35,363 bases of DNA from an uncultured Blastococcus sp. GTDB taxonomy: Bacteria > Actinomycetota > Actinomycetes > Mycobacteriales > Geodermatophilaceae. The stretch lies in assembly GCA_902805535.1 (NCBI GenBank), contig CADCTN010000166.1, positions 1 through 35,363 of the forward strand, given 5' to 3'. Position numbers and translations under genes: made by a program. Shown here piece by piece: positions 1 through 13,259 of the stretch (positions are counted from its first letter, which is position 1; every line of letters starts with the position of its first letter). A model generated the notes under the pieces. It saw nothing but the letters and a program-made list of their open reading frames with translations. It was not told the origin of the DNA and searched no databases.

Positions 1-3
1 CGG

Positions 4-3292
<3,289 letters not shown>

Positions 3293-3306
<14 letters not shown>

Positions 3307-4411
3307 TGCGCTGCTCCTCCATCAGGTCGACGAACCGCTGGAAGAGCGGCGCCGCGTCGTGCGGGCCGGCCGCGGACTCCGGGTGGAACTGGACGCTGAA
3401 CGCCGGCACGTCCACGCAGCGCAGGCCCTCGACGACGTCGTCGTTGAGACCCACGTGGCTGACCTCCACCGGCCCGTACGGGGTGTCGGTGGGCCGGTCG
3501 AGCGGGGCGTCGACGGCGAACCCGTGGTTGTGGCTGGTCACCCGCACCGTTCCGCTCACCCGGTCGAGCACCGGCTGGTTGAGGCCCCGGTGGCCGAACC
3601 GCAGCTTGTAGGTGCCCAGGCCCAGGGCCCGGCCGAGGATCTGGTTGCCGAAGCAGATGCCGAACAGCGGGCGGCGGGCGTCCAGCACGCCCCGCACCGC
3701 CTCCACCGCGTAGTCGGCGGTGGCCGGGTCGCCGGGACCGTTGGAGAGGAAGACGCCGTCGGGGCCTGCGGCCAGCAGCTCCTCGGCGGTGGCCGTCGAC
3801 GGCAGGACGTGGGTCTCCACGCCGAGGTCGGCCAGGTGCCGCGGGGTCGCGGTCTTGATGCCCAGGTCGAGCGCCGCGATCGTGTACCGCTTCTCCCCCA
3901 CTGCCGGCACGACGTAGGCCTCGCCGGTGCTCACCTGCGGCGCGAGGTCGGCCCCGGTCATGCTGTCGGCGGCGGTGACCTGGGCCAGCAGCTGGTCCGG
4001 GTCGCTGATCTCGCTGCTGATCCCGACCCGCATCGCCCCGCGCTCGCGCAGGTGCCGGGTCAGCGCGCGGGTGTCGATGCCGCTGATGCCGACGACGCCC
4101 TGCGCGACCAGTTCGTCGTCCAGGCTGCCGGTGGCGCGCCAGTTGGCCGGTCGGCGGGCCGGGTCGCGGACGACGAAGCCGGCGACCCACATCCTGCGGC
4201 TCTCGTCGTCCTCGCCGTTCACGCCGGTGTTGCCGATGTGCGGAGCGGTCATGACGACGACCTGGCGGTGGTAGCTGGGGTCGGTCAGCGTCTCCTGGTA
4301 GCCGGTCATCCCGGTGGAGAACACCGCCTCGCCGACCGTCGTCCCGACCGCGCCGTAGGCCTCGCCCCGGAACGTCCTGCCGTCCTCGAGCACGAGGATC
4401 GCGTCACTCAC
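3293..4411 (-). CDS. carA: Carbamoyl-phosphate synthase small (glutaminase) subunit
   Basis: Hydrolyses glutamine and channels ammonia to CarB. The 372-residue product has the CarA N-terminal domain and a class I glutamine amidotransferase domain with the catalytic triad visible: Cys253 in FGICFGNQ, and His343 and Glu345 in FSVQFHPES. The frame is open upstream, but the GTG at 4411 is chosen because it gives the family N-terminus ([15 protein letters not shown]) and has a good ribosome binding site, GGGGGAGG, about seven bases before it. The 14-base overlap with carB matches the need for equal subunit amounts. It is separated from pyrC by 91 bases that hold a long palindrome, so carA may have partly independent translation or transcript stability. 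Confidence 0.97.
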
Positions 4412-4431
4412 CGAAGCACCTCCCCCGCGGG

Positions 4432-4489
4432 CGAGATCTGCACACTCGCCCGCATCAGGCCCCGCAAGAGGGCGACTGTGCAGATCTCG
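4432..4489. repeat. Long near-perfect palindrome between pyrC and carA
   Basis: Left arm 4432-4451 (cgagatctgcacactcgccc) pairs with right arm 4470-4489 with one mismatch in 20, around an 18-base loop. It fills most of the only sizeable gap inside the pyr operon. There is no T-run after either arm, so it is not a standard intrinsic terminator; it could be an RNA processing or stability element, a partial attenuator, or a dispersed palindromic repeat. The structure is seen directly; its role is not known. Confidence 0.8.
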
Positions 4490-4502
4490 TCGGTGGAGCC
4501 GG

Positions 4503-5800
4503 TCACCGGGTTGCCTTTCCGTCGAGCACCGTCGGAACGCCCCGCAGGAACGTCGCGACCACCCGGCCGGGGAGCTCCCGGCCGGCGTAGGGGCTGTTGC
4601 GGCTGCGGCTGGCCAGCGTGGCCGGGTCGACCGTCGCCCGGGACCTCGCGTCCAGCAGCAGCAGGTTGGCCGGCTCGCCCGGGGCGAGCGGGCGGCCGTG
4701 CGACCGACGACCCAGCCCGTCCAGCCGGGCGATGACGGCGGGGCGCACAGACATGCGGTCGGCGACGCCTCGCCAGTCCAGCAGCCCCGTCTCGACCATC
4801 GTCTCGACCACGATGGAGAGCGCCTGCTCCAGCCCGAGCATGCCGGGCCGGGCCTGCGCCCACTCGCTCTCCTTGTCCTCCACCGCGTGCGGGGCGTGGT
4901 CGGTGGCGACGGCGTCGATCGTGCCGTCGGCCAGTCCGAGGCGAACGGCCTCCACATCGGCGTCCGTGCGCAGCGGCGGATTGACCTTGAACACCGGGTC
5001 GTAGCTCTCCGCGCACGCGTCGGTGAGGAGCAGGTGGTGCGGCGTGACCTCCGCGGTCACCTGGACGCCGCGGCTCTTGGCCCAGCGCAGGATCTCCACC
5101 GAGCCCGCCGTCGAGACGTGACAGACGTGCAGCCGGGCACCGACGTGCCCGGCGAGCAGCACGTCGCGGGCGATGATCGCCTCCTCGGCGGCCGCCGGCC
5201 AGCCGGTCAGCCCCAGACGGGCCGAGCGGTCGCCCTCGTGCATCTGGGCGCCGACGGTCAGCCGCGGCTCCTCGGCGTGCTGGGCGACGACGCCGTCGAA
5301 GGCCTTCACGTACTCCAGCGCCCGGCGCATGAGGGCCGGGTCGGCGACGCAGTGCCCGTCGTCGGAGAACACCCGCACGCGGGCCGCGGAGTCGGCCATG
5401 GCACCGAGCTCGGCCAGCCGCTCGCCGCGCAGTCCGACCGTCACCGCACCCACCGGGACGACGTCGACCAGGCCGGCCTGCTCGCCCAGGCGCCAGACCT
5501 GCTCGACGACGCCGGCGGTGTCGGCCACCGGGTCGGTGTTGGCCATCGCGTGCACGGCGGTGAAGCCGCCCAGGGCGGCGGCCCGGCTGCCGGTCTCGAC
5601 GGTCTCGGCATCCTCCCGGCCGGGCTCCCGCAGGTGGGTGTGCAGGTCGACCAGGCCCGGCAGGGCGATCAGCCCGGCCGCGTCGACCACCTCGGCGCCC
5701 GTCGCGGACAGCGAGTCGCCGATCGCGGCGATCCGGCCGCCCTTCACCAGGATGTCCGCGGCGTCGCCGCCGTAGGGCTGCGCGCCCTTGATCAGGTAGG

Positions 5801-5804
<4 letters not shown>
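4503..5804 (-). CDS. pyrC: Dihydroorotase (type I)
   Basis: Cyclises carbamoyl aspartate to dihydroorotate, the third pyrimidine step. The 433-residue amidohydrolase has metal-binding His55 and His57 in [11 protein letters not shown], the SDDGHCV segment near 147-153, [10 protein letters not shown] near 226-235 and the DHAPH motif at 302-306, typical of the class I enzyme that usually works beside aspartate transcarbamoylase. The GTG start at 5804 overlaps the pyrB stop in a GTGA junction, indicating translational coupling; the frame continues upstream but only as a shadow of pyrB. The small membrane-protein gene that lies between pyrC and carA in some actinobacteria is absent here. Confidence 0.96.
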
Positions 5805-7359
<1,555 letters not shown>

Positions 7360-7377
7360 TGGTGTGGACCGCGGACG

Positions 7378-7383
7378 ACGCTA
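7378..7383 (-). promoter_or_regulatory. Candidate -10 element of the pyr operon
   Basis: On the minus strand this reads TAGCGT, a good actinobacterial -10 (TAnnnT). Initiation about seven bases downstream would give a leader of roughly 50 bases that just includes the PyrR hairpin. No clear -35 is seen at 17-18 bases, so the call rests on the hexamer and its placement. Confidence 0.4.
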
Positions 7384-7492
7384 CTGCACCGGGCCGGGGC
7401 CCACGGGGGCGCCCGCTCCCGCGCAGATCGGGTCCGGGCCCGTTCACGCTCCGTACCAGCGGAGTCACGCACTCTCGACGCCATCCCCGCTG

Positions 7493-7519
7493 TTGCTCGC
7501 TGCCGGGGACCAGTACGCT
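7493..7519 (+). promoter_or_regulatory. Weak candidate promoter of bldD
   Basis: TTGCTC (7493-7498) and TACGCT (7514-7519) resemble -35 and -10 hexamers, but the 15-base spacing is short. The site lies in the 251-base divergent region between pyrR and bldD. A partial match to the published BldD-box half-sites (tcacgctccgtac, 7444-7456) lies upstream and could be an autoregulatory operator; it misses two consensus positions. Confidence 0.25.
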
Positions 7520-7554
7520 CCGTCACCAATAGGACCTTCCCGAGACGACGGACA

Positions 7555-7572
7555 GTGAGCACTCAGCGATGA
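7555..7572 (+). other. Five-codon upstream mini-ORF overlapping the bldD start
   Basis: GTG AGC ACT CAG CGA TGA encodes MSTQR, and its stop overlaps the bldD ATG as ATGA. No convincing Shine-Dalgarno precedes either start (only a weak GACGGA). It could couple bldD translation to re-initiation, or be chance. Its first bases (TGAGCAC) are also those of the bldD start region. Confidence 0.35.
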
Positions 7573-8123
7573 GCACCGATTACTCACGGGCCCTCGGCGC
7601 CCGGCTCCGCGCCATCCGCAACCAGCAGGGTCTCTCCCTGCAGGGAGTGGAGGACAAGTCGCACGGCCGCTGGAAGGCAGTCGTCGTCGGCTCCTACGAA
7701 CGCGGCGACCGCGCCGTCACCGTGCAGCGCCTGTCGGAGCTCGCGGTGTTCTACGGCGTGCCGGTCTCCGAGCTGCTCCCCGACCCGCGGCCGAGCTCCG
7801 CCGTCACCTCGAGCACCAAGATCGTGCTGAACCTCGAGTCGCTGGGCTCGCTGCCCGCCGACGAGGCGGGCCCTCTGGCGCGTTACGCCTCGACGATCCA
7901 GGCGCAGCGGCACGACTACAACGGCAAGGTGCTCTCGATCCGCGCCGAGGACCTCAAGTCGCTGGCGATCATCTACGACATGAGCCCGGACGAGCTGACC
8001 TCCCGGCTGATCGAGTGGGGCGTCCTGTCCCCCGGCATGGAGAGCGTCGTCGGCTTCGGTGGCCCCGACGAGGACGACGAGGAGCTCGACCCCAACTGGG
8101 AGCGCCGCCGCGCCCCGCGCTGA
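7569..8123 (+). CDS. bldD: BldD, c-di-GMP-responsive global developmental regulator
   Basis: In Streptomyces BldD represses sporulation genes during growth by dimerising on DNA around tetrameric c-di-GMP. The 184-residue product has an N-terminal Xre-type helix-turn-helix domain (about residues 7-72, with LRAIRNQQGLSLQGVE and WKAVVVGSYERGDRAVTVQR) and the BldD C-terminal domain (about 84-155). The c-di-GMP signature RXD-X8-RXXD is intact: Arg114 and Asp116 in RHD, Arg125 and Asp128 in RAED, at the same positions as in S. coelicolor. An acidic tail (DEDDEELD) follows. The ATG at 7569 gives the family N-terminus but has no clear ribosome binding site and overlaps the stop of a five-codon mini-ORF. 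It diverges from pyrR, as in other actinobacteria, and is followed by a terminator. Confidence 0.96.
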   Translation: MSTDYSRALGARLRAIRNQQGLSLQGVEDKSHGRWKAVVVGSYERGDRAVTVQRLSELAVFYGVPVSELLPDPRPSSAVTSSTKIVLNLESLGSLPADEAGPLARYASTIQAQRHDYNGKVLSIRAEDLKSLAIIYDMSPDELTSRLIEWGVLSPGMESVVGFGGPDEDDEELDPNWERRRAPR

Positions 8124-8145
8124 GCAGGACCCGTCGCACGGAGGG

Positions 8146-8175
8146 GCCCGTCCGCGCCGTCGGACGGGCTCTTCT
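8146..8175 (+). terminator. Intrinsic terminator after bldD
   Basis: A perfect 9-bp stem, gcccgtccg (8146-8154) and cggacgggc (8161-8169), closes a 6-base loop and is followed by tcttct. It begins 22 bases after the bldD stop and separates bldD from the accessory pair. Confidence 0.75.
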
Positions 8176-8244
8176 GCGTGAGGACGCCGTCGATCGGCTG
8201 CGCGCGCTGCTCGACCTGTCACCACGCGGTGATGGGGTGACCGG

Positions 8245-8898
8245 GTGATCTCGACGTTCCAGGCGCTCGCCGTCGCCCTGCTGTTCCTGCTACCCGGCGC
8301 CGCCTACAACTTCGCGCTCGAGCGAGTCGCCGGCTCCTTCGGTAGCTCGCTCGCCGACCGCCTGGTGCGGTTCCTGGCCGCCTCCGCGGCCTTCCAAGCC
8401 GTCTTCTCCGGCTTCGAGCTGTGGCTGTACCGCGAATACGTCGTCACCGGTCGTCTGGCGGACGGCGAGGTCCCCTGGCTGCTACTGCAGTGCGTCGCAC
8501 TGCTGTACGTGGGGCTTCCCACGGCGATCGGCAGCCTCGTCGGCCGCGGACAGAAGAAGCGCTGGCCGTGGGTGCGCCTGCTGACCGGCGAGTCGCCCGA
8601 GCCACGGGCGTGGGACCACGTCTGGCGTCGTGACACGGTCGGCATCGTGCGTGTGCGGCTCAAGTCGGGCAGCTGGCTGGCCGGGGTCTACGCGAAGTCG
8701 CCCTCGGGTGTGCGGTCCTACGCTTCCGGCTATCCCGAAGCCGGCGATCTCTTCCTGAGCGAACAGCTGGTCGTCGATTCCGTCTCCGGCGAGTTCACGG
8801 TCGACCAGGATGGACGGCCGTTCCGGCCCGACGGCTCCCCCGGCCTTCTTCTACGCTGGGACGAGATTGAGTATCTCGAGTTCGAGGAGGTCCCGTGA
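8245..8898 (+). CDS. DUF6338-like membrane protein of unknown function
   Basis: A 217-residue protein with three probable membrane helices (about residues 5-24, 41-62 and 77-99) followed by a cytosolic domain with RAWDHVW (121-127), VRLKSGSWLAGVY (137-149) and SYASGYPEAGDLFL (158-171). These segments resemble the DUF6338 family, whose function is not known to me; the family call is from memory of its motifs. The GTG start at 8245 puts the first helix at the N-terminus. Codon use looks less GC-biased than in neighbours, which suggests acquisition. The stop overlaps the next gene in a GTGA junction, so the two form a unit. It sits between bldD and nusB, two neighbours in other actinobacteria. 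Confidence 0.8.
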   Translation: MISTFQALAVALLFLLPGAAYNFALERVAGSFGSSLADRLVRFLAASAAFQAVFSGFELWLYREYVVTGRLADGEVPWLLLQCVALLYVGLPTAIGSLVGRGQKKRWPWVRLLTGESPEPRAWDHVWRRDTVGIVRVRLKSGSWLAGVYAKSPSGVRSYASGYPEAGDLFLSEQLVVDSVSGEFTVDQDGRPFRPDGSPGLLLRWDEIEYLEFEEVP

Positions 8899-9080
8899 GT
8901 CGCCCGGACAAGAGCGTGCCGAGACCAGCTCCCCGTGAGCCTCGCACCTCGGAGTTCGAGAAGCGCGGCGGCTACCCCAGCCCGGACCGCCCGGTGGGGC
9001 AGCTGCCCAAGGTGCGTCGGGGCCCGGGGCCCGGTGGTGCCCGCCCGTCCGAGATCCACCCGCCGACCGGCAAGAAGTAG
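8895..9080 (+). CDS. Small proline/glycine-rich protein coupled to the DUF6338-like gene
   Basis: A 61-residue basic protein with no hydrophobic segment, rich in Pro, Gly, Arg and Ser (for example FEKRGGYPSPDRPVGQLPK). I do not recognise a domain. It is called as real because it starts with GTG in a GTGA overlap with the preceding gene and has a strong Shine-Dalgarno, GAGGAGG, just upstream inside that gene. It is probably disordered and may be a soluble partner of the membrane protein; that is inference. Confidence 0.65.
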   Translation: MSRPDKSVPRPAPREPRTSEFEKRGGYPSPDRPVGQLPKVRRGPGPGGARPSEIHPPTGKK

Positions 9081-9093
9081 CAACCACCCGCCT

Positions 9094-9109
9094 CCGCCCA
9101 GCAGGGCGG
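9094..9109. terminator. Small hairpin between convergent genes
   Basis: ccgccc (9094-9099) and gggcgg (9104-9109) form a 6-bp stem with a 4-base loop in the 59-base gap where the 61-residue gene and nusB converge. There is no T-run, so a bidirectional terminator is only a weak possibility. Confidence 0.3.
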
Positions 9110-9139
9110 CCCACCCGGTCGCACGATGCGCACACCGGC

Positions 9140-9547
9140 TCAGGCCGTCGGCACCTCGGCGGCGAGGATCGCGCCCAGGACGCCGTTGACGTACGCCGGC
9201 GAGTCGTCGGTGGACAGCGCCTTGGCCAGCTCCACCGCCTCGTCGATGACCACGAGGTCGGGGACGTCCTCGGCCCACAACAGCTCGAACACCGCCATGC
9301 GCAGGATCGCGCGGTCGACGTCGGGCAGCCGGTCCAGCGACCAGTTGGTGGCGTGCGTGTCGATCAGGGCGTCGATGCGGGCGCCGTGTTCGGCCACGCC
9401 CTCGACCAGCCGGACGGTGTGCTCGGGGACCGGCGGGTTCGCCGTCTCGATCCGGTCGCGGAGCACCGCCAGCCGGTCGTCGCCCCGCAGGTCGGCCTCG
9501 TAGAGGACGTCGACGGCGCGCTTGCGCGCCTTGGAGCGGGCAGCCAT
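9140..9547 (-). CDS. nusB: Transcription antitermination factor NusB
   Basis: NusB binds boxA RNA with NusE (S10) and promotes antitermination of rRNA operons. The 135-residue all-helical protein shows the family landmarks: SKARKRAVDVLYEADLRG at the N-terminus, the central DRLPDVDRAILRMAVFELLW and the C-terminal VIDEAVELAKALSTDDSPAYVNGVLGAI. The length is typical. It lies 14 bases after efp with no evident Shine-Dalgarno, so it probably relies on coupling to efp. It is the last gene of the long aro-efp-nusB run, a common actinobacterial arrangement. Confidence 0.97.
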   Translation of the reverse strand: MAARSKARKRAVDVLYEADLRGDDRLAVLRDRIETANPPVPEHTVRLVEGVAEHGARIDALIDTHATNWSLDRLPDVDRAILRMAVFELLWAEDVPDLVVIDEAVELAKALSTDDSPAYVNGVLGAILAAEVPTA

Positions 9548-9561
9548 GCGAGGAGCCGGGC

Positions 9562-10122
9562 TCAGTTGACGCGGCCGAGGTACCGGCCGTCGCGCGTGTC
9601 GACCTTCAGCTTCTCGCCGGTGGTGATGAACAGGGGGACCTGGATCTGCGCGCCGGTCTCCAGCGTCGCGGGCTTGGTCCCGCCGGTGGAGCGGTCGCCC
9701 TGCAGCCCCGGGTCGGTGTGCTGGACGACCAGCTCCATGGTGACCGGGAGCTCGACGTACAGCGGGGTGCTGTCGTGCACGGCGACGACGACCTCGGTGT
9801 TGTCCAACAGGTAGTTGGCGCCGTCACCCACGGTTTCGGTGGGCACGTAGATCTGGTCGAACGTGTCGCCGTCCATGAAGACGAAGTCGTTGCCCTCCTG
9901 GTACAGGTAGGTCATCGACCGCTTGTCCACGTTGGCCGTCTCGACCTTCGTGCCGGCGTTGAAGGTCTTGTCGACGACCTTGCCCGACAGCACGTTCTTC
10001 AGCGTCGTGCGCACGAAGGCGCCACCCTTGCCGGGCTTGACGTGCTGGAAGTCGGTCACCGTCCAGAGCTGGCCGTCCAGGTTGAGGACGATGCCGTTCT
10101 TCAGGTCGTTGGTGGTAGCCAT
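9562..10122 (-). CDS. efp: Translation elongation factor P
   Basis: EF-P enters ribosomes stalled on consecutive prolines and promotes peptide bond formation. The 186-residue protein has the three beta-barrel layout (KOW-like, OB and C-terminal domains) and ends in [15 protein letters not shown]. The loop that reaches the peptidyl-transferase centre is VKPGKGGAF, with Lys32 at the tip between Gly residues; no modification enzyme gene is visible nearby. The start is ATG in a TGATG overlap with the peptidase gene upstream. A substrate with a run of ten prolines is encoded in the same window (32534-33367). Confidence 0.98.
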   Translation of the reverse strand: MATTNDLKNGIVLNLDGQLWTVTDFQHVKPGKGGAFVRTTLKNVLSGKVVDKTFNAGTKVETANVDKRSMTYLYQEGNDFVFMDGDTFDQIYVPTETVGDGANYLLDNTEVVVAVHDSTPLYVELPVTMELVVQHTDPGLQGDRSTGGTKPATLETGAQIQVPLFITTGEKLKVDTRDGRYLGRVN

Positions 10123-11225
10123 CAGAGAACCAGCAGTTCCTTGCTCGTGAGGGTCAACAACTCGGGCTCGTCGTCCGTGACCACCAGGGTGTCCTCGATC
10201 CGGACCCCGCCGTGACCGGGCAGGTACACGCCCGGCTCCACGGTGACGGCCATGCCGGCGGCCAGAGTACCCGCGCCCAGCGGGCCGATGCCCGGCGCCT
10301 CGTGGATCTCCAGGCCCACCCCGTGCCCCACCCCGTGGGTGAAGTGCTCGCCGTGGCCGGCCTCGGCGATCACGTCCCGGGACGCCGCGTCGACGGCGAC
10401 CACGTCGACGCCGACGGCCAGCGCGGCTCGTCCGGCGGCCTGCGCCGCCCGGACGAGCTCGTAGACCTCCCGCTGCCAGTCCGCTGCGTGCCCGAGGACG
10501 ACGGTGCGGGTCATGTCGGAGTGGTAGCCGTCGACCGTGGCGCCGAAGTCGAGCTTGAGGAAGTCGCCGTCGCGCAGCACGGTGGCGTCGGGCCGGTGGT
10601 GCGGGATCGCCGAGTTGGCCCCGGCAGCCACGATCGTCTCGAACGACGGAGCCTCGGCACCCAGGACCAGCATCCGGGCGTCCAGCTCCCGGCCGACCTC
10701 CAGCTCGGTCCGCCCGGGGCGCAGCGCACCCTCGGCGGCCAGCTCGGCCAGCGCCTGGTCGGCGACCGCGCAGGCACGGCGCAGCGACTCGATCTCGTCC
10801 TCGTCCTTGACCACGCGCTGCGCCTCGACCGCCCGGCGGACCGAGGCCAGCTCGGGCACGGTGCCCCCCGATGCGGCGTCGGCCAGCAGCTGCTCGAGGG
10901 AGGCGAGGCCGTCGACGGTCAGGTCGTGCGACTCGTACCCGAGGCGGCCCGCACCACGGCGCAACGCCTCCCGGGCGATCCCCGCGACGGTCGCCCGGTC
11001 GATCAGGAGCTCGACGTCGGGCACCTGGGTCGCGGCCTGGGTGGTGTAGCGGCCGTCGGTGCCGAACAGGTCGGCGCCGTCCGCGCGCACCAGCAGCACG
11101 CCGTTGGAGCCGGTGAAGCCGGTCAGGTAGCGGACGTTGAGCAGGTTGGTGACCAGGACGGCGTCCAGCCCGCGCTGGGCGGCGACCCTGCGCAGCGCGT
11201 CCCGGCGCTCCGCTGCCCGGTTCAC
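10122..11225 (-). CDS. pepQ: M24 family Xaa-Pro aminopeptidase / dipeptidase
   Basis: Metallopeptidase expected to cleave peptides at a proline. The 367-residue protein has an N-terminal creatinase-like domain (about 5-135) and a pita-bread catalytic domain with all five metal ligands visible: Asp226 (KLDFGA), Asp237 (HSDMTR), His301 (HGVGHGVG), Glu330 (VEPGVY) and Glu344 (RIED). The GTG start at 11225 overlaps the aroQ stop (GTGA), and the stop overlaps the efp start (TGATG). Placement directly before efp is conserved across many bacteria. Whether it acts on dipeptides (PepQ) or removes N-terminal residues (PepP-like) cannot be decided from sequence. Confidence 0.92.
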   Translation of the reverse strand: MNRAAERRDALRRVAAQRGLDAVLVTNLLNVRYLTGFTGSNGVLLVRADGADLFGTDGRYTTQAATQVPDVELLIDRATVAGIAREALRRGAGRLGYESHDLTVDGLASLEQLLADAASGGTVPELASVRRAVEAQRVVKDEDEIESLRRACAVADQALAELAAEGALRPGRTELEVGRELDARMLVLGAEAPSFETIVAAGANSAIPHHRPDATVLRDGDFLKLDFGATVDGYHSDMTRTVVLGHAADWQREVYELVRAAQAAGRAALAVGVDVVAVDAASRDVIAEAGHGEHFTHGVGHGVGLEIHEAPGIGPLGAGTLAAGMAVTVEPGVYLPGHGGVRIEDTLVVTDDEPELLTLTSKELLVL

Positions 11226-11656
11226 CGCACACCCTGCTGGGCGAGCCAGCCCAGCGCCAGGATGTAGCCGCTCACGCCCAGACCGGCGATCACGCCGTCG
11301 GCGACGCCGGAGACGTAGGAGTGGTGCCGGAACTCCTCGCGCGCGTGGATGTTGGTGATGTGCACCTCGACCAGCGGGGCGTTCAGCCCGGCCAGCGCGT
11401 CGCGCAGCGCCACCGACGTGTGCGACCAGCCGCCGGGGTTGATCAGCACCGGGTCACCGGCGTCGGAGGCCGCGTGGATCCAGCCCAGCATCTCGCCCTC
11501 GTCGTCGGTCTGCCGGACCTGCACCTCCACGCCCATCTCCCGGCCCGTCGACTCCACCAGCTCCACGAGCTCGGCGTGGGTGGTCGTGCCGTACTTCTCC
11601 GGCTCCCGGAGACCGAGCCGGCCGAGGTTCGGGCCGTTGAGCACCTGGATGGTCAT
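11222..11656 (-). CDS. aroQ: 3-dehydroquinate dehydratase, type II
   Basis: Dehydrates 3-dehydroquinate to 3-dehydroshikimate, step three of the shikimate pathway. The 144-residue product is a typical type II dehydroquinase: [17 protein letters not shown] with catalytic Tyr22, [17 protein letters not shown] for substrate binding, and [18 protein letters not shown] carrying the catalytic His and Arg. The ATG at 11656 is chosen over upstream in-frame starts because it overlaps the aroB stop as ATGA and gives the standard N-terminus. Confidence 0.96.
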   Translation of the reverse strand: MTIQVLNGPNLGRLGLREPEKYGTTTHAELVELVESTGREMGVEVQVRQTDDEGEMLGWIHAASDAGDPVLINPGGWSHTSVALRDALAGLNAPLVEVHITNIHAREEFRHHSYVSGVADGVIAGLGVSGYILALGWLAQQGVR

Positions 11657-12726
11657 CGCGTCTCTCCTGATACGGCCGCCCAGGCGGCGTCCAGCCACGC
11701 CTGGTCCGGGTCGGTGAGGATCATGGGCCTTGCAGCTTCACCGGGCCGTCGCCCGTCGAGGACGACGAACCGCAGCGAGGCACCGCGGGCCTTCTTGTCC
11801 ACCCGCATCACCGACTGGATCGTCTCCCAGTCGCCGGTGTACCGGGTGGGCAGGCCCATGGCATCCACCAGGGTGCGGTGCCGGTCGACCTCGGCCCGGG
11901 TCAGCAGGCCGGCCCGGCCGGCGAGCTCGGCGGCGAAGACCAGGCCGACGGCGACGGCCTCGCCGTGCCGCCAGCCGAAGTCCTCGACCCGCTCGATCGC
12001 GTGGCCGAGCGTGTGGCCGTAGTTGAGGAACTCGCGGCGGCCGGTGTCGTAGAGGTCCTCGCCCACCGCGTCGGCCTTGACCTGCACGGCCCGCTCGATG
12101 AGCTCCTCGGTGTCCCGCCGGCCGGTCGGGTCCGACTCCAGCAGGGCCAGGATCCGGGCGTCGGCGATGAAGCCGCACTTCACCACCTCGGCCAGCCCCG
12201 ACCGGAACTCCGGCTCCGGCAGCCCGGCCAGCACGTCGGTGTCGGCGAGCACCGCCGCGGGCGGGTGGAACGCCCCGACCAAATTCTTGCCCGCGGCGGT
12301 GTTGATGCCCGTCTTGCCGCCGACCGCGGCGTCGACCATGCCGAGGACGCTCGTGGGCACCGTCACGAACCGCACCCCGCGCATCCAGGTGGCGGCGGCG
12401 AAGCCCGCGAGGTCGGTCACCGCACCCCCGCCGACGCCCACGACGGCGTCGGACCGGGTCATGCCCAGGCGGCCGAACTGGTCCCACAGCACGGCGGCCA
12501 CGTCGGCGGTCTTGGCCGCCTCCCCGTCCGGGACGACGACCGCCTCAGCCGCAACGCCCGCCGTCTGCAGGATCTCGACGGCGGCGCCGGCGAGCGCGGC
12601 CAGGGGCGGGGCGTGCACCACCGCGGCCCGCGCCGTGCCGGCGAGGACCAGGCTCAGCTCCGCCTGCGCCCCCGCCCCGATGACGACCTCGTAGGGCGCC
12701 TCGCCCGCGACGGTGACCCGCCTCAT
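11653..12726 (-). CDS. aroB: 3-dehydroquinate synthase
   Basis: Converts DAHP to 3-dehydroquinate using NAD and a divalent metal. The 357-residue protein has the NAD-binding [20 protein letters not shown] segment, [20 protein letters not shown], and the metal ligands in [11 protein letters not shown] (Glu), [11 protein letters not shown] (His) and [10 protein letters not shown] (His). The ATG at 12726 overlaps the aroK stop as ATGA, and its own stop overlaps the aroQ start as ATGA. Coupled aroC-aroK-aroB-aroQ order is the actinobacterial norm. Confidence 0.97.
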   Translation of the reverse strand: MRRVTVAGEAPYEVVIGAGAQAELSLVLAGTARAAVVHAPPLAALAGAAVEILQTAGVAAEAVVVPDGEAAKTADVAAVLWDQFGRLGMTRSDAVVGVGGGAVTDLAGFAAATWMRGVRFVTVPTSVLGMVDAAVGGKTGINTAAGKNLVGAFHPPAAVLADTDVLAGLPEPEFRSGLAEVVKCGFIADARILALLESDPTGRRDTEELIERAVQVKADAVGEDLYDTGRREFLNYGHTLGHAIERVEDFGWRHGEAVAVGLVFAAELAGRAGLLTRAEVDRHRTLVDAMGLPTRYTGDWETIQSVMRVDKKARGASLRFVVLDGRRPGEAARPMILTDPDQAWLDAAWAAVSGETR

Positions 12727-13259
12727 CGGCCGGTCCGGCCCGCGGGCAGGGCTGCCAGGACCTCGGCCACCACGGCCTCGGGGCGGCGGCCACCGGTCTG
12801 CAGGGTCAGCGTCGCCACCTCGGCGTACAGCGGGGCGCGGGTCTCCAGCATGTGCCGCAGCATCGCCCGTGGGTTGACGCCGAGGATCGGCCGGTCCCGG
12901 GAGAGCCCCACGCGCTTGGCAGCCGACGGCAGGTCGACGTCCAGCCACACGACGGTCCCGCCGGCGCGCCCGTAGGACACCAGCAGCTCCCGGGTGGCAG
13001 CGCTGGTCACCGCTCCGCCGCCGAGCGCGAGGACGCCGTCGTGCTGGGCCAGGCCCGCGGCGACCGCCTGCTCCTCCAGCGCCCGGAAGTGCGGCTCGCC
13101 CTCGGTGACGAACAGATCGGCGATGGAGGACCCGGTCGAGAACTCGACGTCCTGGTCGGTGTCGCGGAACCCGGTGCCGAGGGCCTCGGCCAGCGCCGTC
13201 CCCACCGTCGTCTTGCCCGAGGCCGGCGGGCCGACCAGCACGAGCAGCGGCGTGCTCAT
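12723..13259 (-). CDS. aroK: Shikimate kinase
   Basis: Phosphorylates shikimate to shikimate 3-phosphate. The 178-residue P-loop kinase has GPPASGKTTVGTALAEALG (Walker A, about residues 10-28), DTDQDVE (shikimate-binding Asp) and LGGGAVTS (glycine-rich substrate loop), followed by SRDRPIL. The start ATG at 13259 lies at the end of a 17-bp tandem duplication that now separates it from the aroC stop by a six-codon mini-ORF; the stop overlaps aroB as ATGA. Confidence 0.96.
   Translation of the reverse strand: MSTPLLVLVGPPASGKTTVGTALAEALGTGFRDTDQDVEFSTGSSIADLFVTEGEPHFRALEEQAVAAGLAQHDGVLALGGGAVTSAATRELLVSYGRAGGTVVWLDVDLPSAAKRVGLSRDRPILGVNPRAMLRHMLETRAPLYAEVATLTLQTGGRRPEAVVAEVLAALPAGRTGR

Noticed and set aside
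4412-4502. pyrC/carA palindrome as an intrinsic terminator
   Set aside because: Neither arm is followed by a T-run, and a full terminator would cut carAB off from the operon; it is kept only as a palindrome of unknown role.
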